This document shows positions 59,072 through 64,000 of a stretch of DNA of 64,000 bases, one piece after another. Source of the stretch: Extibacter muris (GTDB taxonomy: Bacteria > Bacillota > Clostridia > Lachnospirales > Lachnospiraceae). The stretch spans positions 236,580 through 300,579 of the forward strand of contig NZ_SMMX01000004.1 of the NCBI RefSeq assembly GCF_004345005.1, written 5' to 3'. Both the position numbers and the translations under genes were made by a program. A model generated the notes under the pieces. The model saw only the letters and a list, made by a program, of their open reading frames with translations, had not been told where the DNA came from and made no database searches. How positions within the stretch are numbered: the stretch's first letter is position 1; every line of letters starts with the position of its first letter.

Positions 59072-60433
59072 TTAGTTCAGTTTTATATTCAAATAATTCC
59101 GCCCGGATAAAGTCTTGTTGAAGCAGAGGCTGCACACGATGATAATGCAGCCGGCCGCGAAGCCGATCCAGTTGAACAGGGCGGTCAGCACAAGCAGAAG
59201 CAGCCGCATGAACTTCAGGGCGTAGCCCAGCTCGAAGTTTGGCTGCGTGTAGTTTGCCACGGCTACGAACGCCATATAGAGCATGACCTCCGAATTGAAC
59301 CATCCCGACTTTACCGAGAATTCCCCCATGACAAGGCCCGCGATTACACTCAGCGGGGTGCTCAGCATGCTGGGCGTATTGAGTGCCGCAAGCCGCAGCC
59401 CGTCGATGGCAATCTCCAGGATAAGCAGCTGGAAGATAAGGGGGATATTGACCATGTCTTTCACTGCCACGAAAGCGAACACATCCGGAAGCCAGTTCAG
59501 GTTCTGCATAAACAGCAGGAACAGCGGTGTCAGGAAGACGGTCATGATTGAAATCAGCGCCCTGGACACTTTCAGGTAGATTCCTGTCAACGTCGGGAAA
59601 TAGTAATCATTCGCCTCTTCTATCATATCCAGGATAGAGGTCGGCAGAATCATAGCTGACGGCGAGTTGTCGACAAGAATGACCACTTTCCCTTCAAGCA
59701 GGCAGGCCGCCGCCGTGTCAGGCCGTTCCGTAAATTTGAACTTTGGAAAAGGATTGAACCATTTTCTCTTATACAGGCACTCCGCAAGGCTCTGCTGGTT
59801 CATCCGCAGATCATCCGTCTTGATAGATTTTATCCTTGTCATAACCGTATTCAGAAGTTCCGTATCCACCCGGTCCTTCATATAGCAGACTGCCACATCA
59901 GTCCGTGAGCTTTCGCCTACCTCCAGCATCTGCATCGTAAGCTGGGGATCTCGTATCCTTCTTCTCATCAAAGCCGTGTTAAACACGATAGTTTCGACGA
60001 ATCCGTCCCTGGAACCGCGCAGTGATTTGTCCTTGTCCGGCTCTTCTACGCCTCGTGCAGGATACGTCCTGCAGTCTATCGCGATGCATGCTTCGTATCC
60101 TTCGATGAACAGGCATGTTACCCCGGAAAGAATATTTCTGAGCACCTGGTCAAAATCACCGATGACATCTACTTCCACATAAGGAATGCACTCCCTGGCA
60201 AACGCCGTCGCGTCTACGGGCATATCTTCCTCCGTCACTTTGAACATGGAATCCATGATTTTCAACATGGATTCGTCTTTTGTAAATCCATCGATAAAGA
60301 AGAAGGACGCGACCCTCCCCCCTATCATCATATCCCGCTGTATGATATCAAAACTGTCCTGCACCGGCAGAACCTTGTTCAGATATTCCGTACTTTCTTC
60401 TCTCGATGCAGTTACTTTCTTCTTTTCCGGCAT
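59072..60433 (-). CDS. spoVAF: GerA-family spore germination protein, SpoVAF-like
   Basis: A 453-residue protein of the GerA/SpoVAF family in the spore inner membrane. The N-terminal soluble part (about residues 1-270) contains FIDGFTKDESMLKIM and VILVDNSPSAMILPTSI. The C-terminal third has several hydrophobic segments (LTPLFLLFMQNLNWLP, LLILEIAIDGLRLAAL, LLLLVLTALFNWIGFAAGC). It takes part in spore germination or DPA release. Its presence shows that the organism sporulates. No other spoVA genes are in the window. The start has GGAGGG upstream. Confidence 0.9.
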   Translation of the reverse strand: MPEKKKVTASREESTEYLNKVLPVQDSFDIIQRDMMIGGRVASFFFIDGFTKDESMLKIMDSMFKVTEEDMPVDATAFARECIPYVEVDVIGDFDQVLRNILSGVTCLFIEGYEACIAIDCRTYPARGVEEPDKDKSLRGSRDGFVETIVFNTALMRRRIRDPQLTMQMLEVGESSRTDVAVCYMKDRVDTELLNTVMTRIKSIKTDDLRMNQQSLAECLYKRKWFNPFPKFKFTERPDTAAACLLEGKVVILVDNSPSAMILPTSILDMIEEANDYYFPTLTGIYLKVSRALISIMTVFLTPLFLLFMQNLNWLPDVFAFVAVKDMVNIPLIFQLLILEIAIDGLRLAALNTPSMLSTPLSVIAGLVMGEFSVKSGWFNSEVMLYMAFVAVANYTQPNFELGYALKFMRLLLLVLTALFNWIGFAAGCIIIVCSLCFNKTLSGRNYLNIKLN

Positions 60434-60506
60434 AACAGTCCCTCCATGAATCTGATAAGATAATATTCCACGGTTAGACTGCCCCGGAAACAGAGAAAAT
60501 ATACCA

Positions 60507-60588
60507 TCGGGGACAGGTCAAATGCCGGTTGGGGACGGAGGTTTTTTAAAAAACCTCCGTCCCCAACCGGCATTTGACCTGTCCCCGA
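60507..60588. repeat. 82-bp perfect palindrome
   Basis: Two 41-bp arms that are exact reverse complements with no spacer (centre TTTTTT/AAAAAA, 60547/60548). The arms start TCGGGGACAGGTC and contain CCGGTTGGGGACGG. It lies between spoVAF and dut and may terminate dut transcription. The composition resembles REP-type repeats of clostridia. Confidence 0.9.
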
Positions 60589-60601
60589 ATGAAATCAAAG
60601 C

Positions 60602-61117
60602 TTATTTTGATGTGCTTCCGAACCCACCGTTACGGGTTCCGGTCACATCGTCATCCATCGTGATTCCGTATTCGACGAATATCCCCTGCATGAATCCGGC
60701 GCCTGCCTCAAGCTCTACTATTTTTTCTTCATTTGTATCATTTGTTATTTTTGCAAAAATATGCCCTTCATTGTCAGAATAGAAGTAATCGCTGTCTATG
60801 ATGCCGACCGTATTGTTGAGCTGTAGCCTGAATTTGAACCCGAGCCCGCTTCTCGGATAGCATTTCAGCACCCAGTTTTCCTGCATCTCGACGCGGATTC
60901 CTGTCGGTATCTTCACTGTTTTTTCCGGATGGAGCACGATAGGTACCGGTGTGAAGAAGTCATATCCGGCGGAGCCTGCGGTCGCCCTCTCAGGCAGGCG
61001 GACAGATTCATACACCTCCTGTATCTCACTGTCTTCAACTGCTCCGAATGTATCTCTGAAATCTGCCTTAAACTGTTCAAAACTTACTTTGTGGAACTGT
61101 GCAACTCTTTTAGCCAT
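60602..61117 (-). CDS. dut: dUTP diphosphatase
   Basis: Hydrolyses dUTP to dUMP and keeps uracil out of DNA. The 171-residue trimeric-type enzyme has the five dUTPase motifs: AGSAGYDFF, PRSGLGFKF, GIIDSDYFY, FVEYG and the C-terminal RNGGFGSTSK. The N-terminal 45 residues are an extra stretch. It overlaps nrdG by 8 bp, so dut belongs to the nrdD-nrdG transcript, a sensible link between dNTP supply and dUTP removal. Confidence 0.94.
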   Translation of the reverse strand: MAKRVAQFHKVSFEQFKADFRDTFGAVEDSEIQEVYESVRLPERATAGSAGYDFFTPVPIVLHPEKTVKIPTGIRVEMQENWVLKCYPRSGLGFKFRLQLNNTVGIIDSDYFYSDNEGHIFAKITNDTNEEKIVELEAGAGFMQGIFVEYGITMDDDVTGTRNGGFGSTSK

Positions 61118-61598
61118 GTAACACTAACTCTCCTGTCTTCTTCGTATTTTTCACATCGATAACCAGCTGGTTGGAACTCCCCTTCCAGTGGAGCGTGCTG
61201 TCCTTTTTCTCTTCCATAAACTCCCCATCCACAAGCACGTCCACGTAATCCATCACTTCCAGGTCTTTGACTTCCTCCCAGACGCTGCCTGTATAGAGCC
61301 AGATCGTCTTGTCTGGATATCTCTTCCTGATCTCGCCTGCCAGAGCCGTTATTTCCGCAATATTAGCCGCATGGAGCGGGTCGCCTCCCGAGAAGGTTAT
61401 CCCATTTACATAATCTCTGTCCAGCTCATCATATATCTCTTGCTTTGCAGCTTCATCAAATATGAGGCCGTCCTCCGGGTTCCACGTCACCTCATTGTGG
61501 CATCCTTTACAGCCGTGTGAACATCCGGAAACCCATAATACAACGCGCAGTCCGTCACCATTGAGCATATCATCTTTCGTAATATTATGATACCGCAT
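61110..61598 (-). CDS. nrdG: Anaerobic ribonucleotide reductase activating protein
   Basis: A 162-residue radical SAM activase that puts the glycyl radical on NrdD. The [4Fe-4S] Cys motif is SGCSHGCKGCHNEV (about residues 23-36), followed by FSGGDPLHAANIAEIT. It lies 3 nt after nrdD and overlaps dut. Confidence 0.97.
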   Translation of the reverse strand: MRYHNITKDDMLNGDGLRVVLWVSGCSHGCKGCHNEVTWNPEDGLIFDEAAKQEIYDELDRDYVNGITFSGGDPLHAANIAEITALAGEIRKRYPDKTIWLYTGSVWEEVKDLEVMDYVDVLVDGEFMEEKKDSTLHWKGSSNQLVIDVKNTKKTGELVLHG

Positions 61599-61601
61599 CT
61601 T

Positions 61602-63731
61602 CTACATACTTTTCCTTTCTGCTATTTCTGCCATCTTGGCCTCATTGAGACGTGTGTCCCCCTTTACTCTTGAGTAGGAAAGATATCCGTTCATACGGTC
61701 TATCTTCGTCAGATTCTTGCTGCCGCATACGGGGCAGACATCCATGGACAGCTCCTCGTGCCCACAGTCGTCGCAGTAAGACAGGGACAGGTTCACACCT
61801 TCGTAAAATCCTTTCTCCATGGCCCGCCTGACAAGTGCCCTTATCGCCTCTTTATTGTAATTGACCGGATATTTTACATACTGTATCTTTCCACCATTGC
61901 TCAGGTTCCAGAAACGCCCTTCGAGATCCTGCTTCTGAATCGGGGTAATCTCTTCCGATACATGGCAGTGGAAGCTGTTGCTCACGTATTCCCTGTCTGA
62001 GACATTCTCAATAATGCCGTATTTCTTACGGAACTGCTGGACCTGTACGCCGCAGAGATTCTCTGCCGGGGTTCCATAGATGGCATAGAGGTGTCCATCC
62101 TCTTTCTTATACTCGTTAATCTTATCATTGATATGCTGCAGGGTTTCTATCGCGAACTGGCCGTCCTGCGCAAGCGACTTCTTGTTGTGCAGCTGCTGCA
62201 GCTCATTCAGGGCAGTAATGCCAAAGGATGCGGTTGCAGACTTGAGCAGCGGCTTAATCTTGTCATACAGCCCGAGATGTCCTCCGTAAAAGCCGCCTTC
62301 ACAATAAGCGAGCGGATTGGTGGAAGCCTTCATCTCCCCGAGATACTCATAGGTCCGGACGTGCAGCTGGCGGATGAGTTCCAGATAATAGTCCAGCACC
62401 TCGAAGAACGCTCTGCTCTCCTGCTTCGCCTTTGCATAGATCATAGGCAGATGCAGGCTGATGGCTCCGATATTGAACCTGCCTACGAACACAGGCTCGT
62501 CTCTGTCATCCGCAGGCTCCATCCCCCCTCTTTCATACCAGGGTGAAAGGAAGGCACGGCATCCCATCGGGCTTATGATCTTGCCGTATTTCTTGTACAT
62601 GCTGGAGACATAACCTTCTCCGGTAAGGCTCAGCCAGTCAGGATACATCGTCCTGGCCGAACATTCTATGCCTGCTTCAAACAGATCTTCCAGCGGTTTT
62701 CCAGGTCCGTGAAGGTTCTCATCATATAAAAATACAATCTTCGGGAACAGCACCGGCTTCTTATGCCCTGCTTTGCCCTGCCCGTTACCGCGCACTTCCA
62801 GCATCTTCTTCGTTGCAAGCTTGCCGTACTTATTCGTCACGGTACCTGCCGTAACGGTGATGAACGGATAGTCTCCCCTGCTGGAAGACACGGAGTTGAA
62901 CTTGTACTCCCATCCCTGGAACCCCTGTTCCATCTCTTTTTCCAAATCTGCCCAGGCAACCTTCTGTACCGTCTCTTCATCAAGTCCAAGTTCCGTATAT
63001 TTCTCCATCAGCTTCCTGTAGGACTTTTCAGCGTAAGGCGCCAGGATCTCATCCACGCTCGGTACGGTAAATCCGCCGTACTGCTGGCTTGCAGCGCTCA
63101 GCACGATATCGCCGATAACGTCAAATGCCGTGTCCAGCGTCTTTGGTTCATTGTACCAGAGGTTCCCCATCTCAAATCCGCCGTTTAAAACTGCATTTAC
63201 ATCAAAGAGACAGCAGTTCATCGTGTCGCGCCTCGCCGACATGTCATGAATATATATGTATCCGTCCCGAATCGCCTGCACTTCCTCGACCGTAAGGAAG
63301 AACTTCTTGTACAGCTCCCTGTTCAGCTCATTAAATATAAGGCTCCGCTTCGTAGACACGAGCGCGCTGTCCGTATTGCTGTTTTCCTTGTCCCCGATGT
63401 ACATGATAGACTGGCTCTTCTTGTATACCTCATCCAGCATCTGTACAAAGTCCTGCTTGTAGTTCCTGTAATCCCTGTAGCTCTTGGCCACGACAGGATT
63501 CACTTTCTCAAGGGCGCCTTCCACCACATTGTGCATCTCCGCAATCGGTATCTCGGCTACGTTCCTGGCATCCACCTTCTCCTCCACGAAGCTGCAGATG
63601 AAGCCAAGCTCTTCCTCTGTAAATTTCACAAGTGCCCGGTAGGCAGACTTATTTACAGCAACTACTACCTTCTGCACGTTAAACTCTTCTTTTGTACCGT
63701 CTTTTTTTACTACTTTTACCTCATTTTTCAT
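61602..63731 (-). CDS. nrdD: Anaerobic ribonucleoside-triphosphate reductase
   Basis: Makes dNTPs from NTPs without oxygen. The 709-residue protein has an N-terminal ATP cone (VVKKDGTKEEFNVQKVV), a catalytic core with active-site Cys residues, a zinc site near the C-terminus (CDDCGHEELSMDVCPVCG) and the glycyl-radical segment MNGYLSYSR. The start at 63731 has GGAAGG upstream. It is first in the nrdD-nrdG-dut operon, which has two NrdR-box-like sites in its promoter region. Confidence 0.97.
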   Translation of the reverse strand: MKNEVKVVKKDGTKEEFNVQKVVVAVNKSAYRALVKFTEEELGFICSFVEEKVDARNVAEIPIAEMHNVVEGALEKVNPVVAKSYRDYRNYKQDFVQMLDEVYKKSQSIMYIGDKENSNTDSALVSTKRSLIFNELNRELYKKFFLTVEEVQAIRDGYIYIHDMSARRDTMNCCLFDVNAVLNGGFEMGNLWYNEPKTLDTAFDVIGDIVLSAASQQYGGFTVPSVDEILAPYAEKSYRKLMEKYTELGLDEETVQKVAWADLEKEMEQGFQGWEYKFNSVSSSRGDYPFITVTAGTVTNKYGKLATKKMLEVRGNGQGKAGHKKPVLFPKIVFLYDENLHGPGKPLEDLFEAGIECSARTMYPDWLSLTGEGYVSSMYKKYGKIISPMGCRAFLSPWYERGGMEPADDRDEPVFVGRFNIGAISLHLPMIYAKAKQESRAFFEVLDYYLELIRQLHVRTYEYLGEMKASTNPLAYCEGGFYGGHLGLYDKIKPLLKSATASFGITALNELQQLHNKKSLAQDGQFAIETLQHINDKINEYKKEDGHLYAIYGTPAENLCGVQVQQFRKKYGIIENVSDREYVSNSFHCHVSEEITPIQKQDLEGRFWNLSNGGKIQYVKYPVNYNKEAIRALVRRAMEKGFYEGVNLSLSYCDDCGHEELSMDVCPVCGSKNLTKIDRMNGYLSYSRVKGDTRLNEAKMAEIAERKSM

Positions 63732-63760
63732 TCAAGCATACCTTCCTTCTCACCGATGTC

Positions 63761-63776
63761 AACCTATATTTAGTAT
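63761..63776 (-). promoter_or_regulatory. NrdR-box-like site, promoter-proximal to nrdD
   Basis: The minus strand reads ATACTAAATATAGGTT and agrees with the NrdR consensus (acaCwAtATaTwGtgt, from memory) in 12 of 16 positions. It overlaps a likely -10 box (TATACT) about 35-40 nt before nrdD. Confidence 0.6.
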
Positions 63777-63791
63777 AGACATCCGGCACCA

Positions 63792-63807
63792 TCACAATAT
63801 CATGTGT
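63792..63807 (-). promoter_or_regulatory. NrdR-box-like site, distal
   Basis: The minus strand reads ACACATGATATTGTGA and agrees with the consensus in 13 of 16 positions. It is 15 bp from the proximal box, which gives 31 bp centre to centre, the usual three-turn spacing of paired NrdR boxes. Confidence 0.65.
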
Positions 63808-63877
63808 TTTTACTCACCTATTAATCTTACCATTCCCGATGTATAGCGTCAATGACAGCGCCAGAAAAATAATTCAC

Positions 63878-63919
63878 AAAAACCTGCTAACAAAAGTCAA
63901 GACTTTTTAGCAGGTTTTT
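63878..63919. terminator. Bidirectional terminator near the right edge
   Basis: Stem AAAAACCTGCTAA/TTAGCAGGTTTTT (13 bp) with an inner AAAGTC-AAGA-CTTT-type loop. It probably ends a leftward gene lying beyond the window. Confidence 0.8.
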
Positions 63920-64000
63920 AAAATTATTTTTATTTCTATATTTTCCCACGACAATTAGACCGGCATGAATCCGGTCAATCAATTCTATATTTCCATCTTT

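Noticed and set aside
1..64000. CRISPR arrays or cas genes, rRNA genes, full insertion sequences
   Set aside because: No regularly spaced repeats, no Cas-like proteins, no rRNA-like sequence and no transposase with terminal repeats were seen.

Overview
The window is about 50% GC and reads as the chromosome of a spore-forming, anaerobic Firmicute of the family Lachnospiraceae. Evidence includes a GerA/SpoVAF germination protein, the ylxM-ffh-rpsP-khpA-rimM-trmD order, anaerobic NrdD/NrdG, Cys/Gly-rich and Met-rich small proteins that look sporulation-related, and strong GGAGG-type ribosome binding sites. The short-chain dehydrogenase at 17446-18225 closely resembles, from memory, the NADP-dependent 12alpha-hydroxysteroid dehydrogenases of bile-acid-converting clostridia such as [Clostridium] scindens and [C.] hylemonae. 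An organism of that group is therefore likely, but this was not checked against a database.

Layout. 1-5.2 kb holds a leftward redox operon: a GlpA-like flavoprotein with a [2Fe-2S] domain, a second flavoprotein, DUF1667, an alkyl-DHAP-synthase-like oxidase and an FGGY kinase cut by the edge. A TetR regulator and an amidohydrolase diverge from it. 7-12 kb carries glutathione peroxidase, a MogA/MoaB protein, DAHP synthase, a catalytically degenerate tyrosine recombinase, an LD-carboxypeptidase and tRNA-Thr. 12-22 kb is a conserved housekeeping block (mscS, pgeF, yraN, rnhB, lepB, rbgA, lepB, rplS, trmD, rimM, khpA, rpsP, ffh, ylxM), with the hydroxysteroid dehydrogenase set between trmD and rplS on its own promoter. 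22-31 kb has two acidic unknown proteins and a subtilisin, a DnaJ-domain protein, a Cys-rich repeat protein, metNIQ, a LysR regulator and small Met-rich proteins. 31-36 kb has truA and a sugar-acid locus under a GntR regulator. That locus holds two nearly identical operators and three genes that have lost internal sequence.

36-42 kb holds an HD-GNAT fusion, YjbQ, a patatin and a tightly overlapping mtnA-PNP-deaminase operon that could salvage methylthioadenosine through methylthioinosine. 42-52 kb has an ABC-F protein, a TetR-flavodoxin pair bracketed by inverted palindromic repeats, trpS, luxS, several GNATs (one truncated), a decayed YczE gene, TrmO and a MerR regulator. 52-55 kb is infC-rpmI-rplT (infC starts at ATT) and a Na+-dependent transporter. 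55.1-55.85 kb is non-coding and contains two diverged copies, in opposite orientation, of a structured element of about 208 nt. Their stems covary, which is the strongest sign of an RNA I could not name. 56-64 kb has DegV, a MATE pump, SpoVAF, an 82-bp perfect palindrome, and a nrdD-nrdG-dut operon preceded by two NrdR-box-like sites spaced 31 bp centre to centre.

Regulation visible in the sequence includes several sigma-A promoters with 17-bp spacers, many intrinsic terminators, an attenuator-like hairpin between khpA and rimM, and a terminator hairpin whose arm also supplies the -35 box of the ylxM operon.
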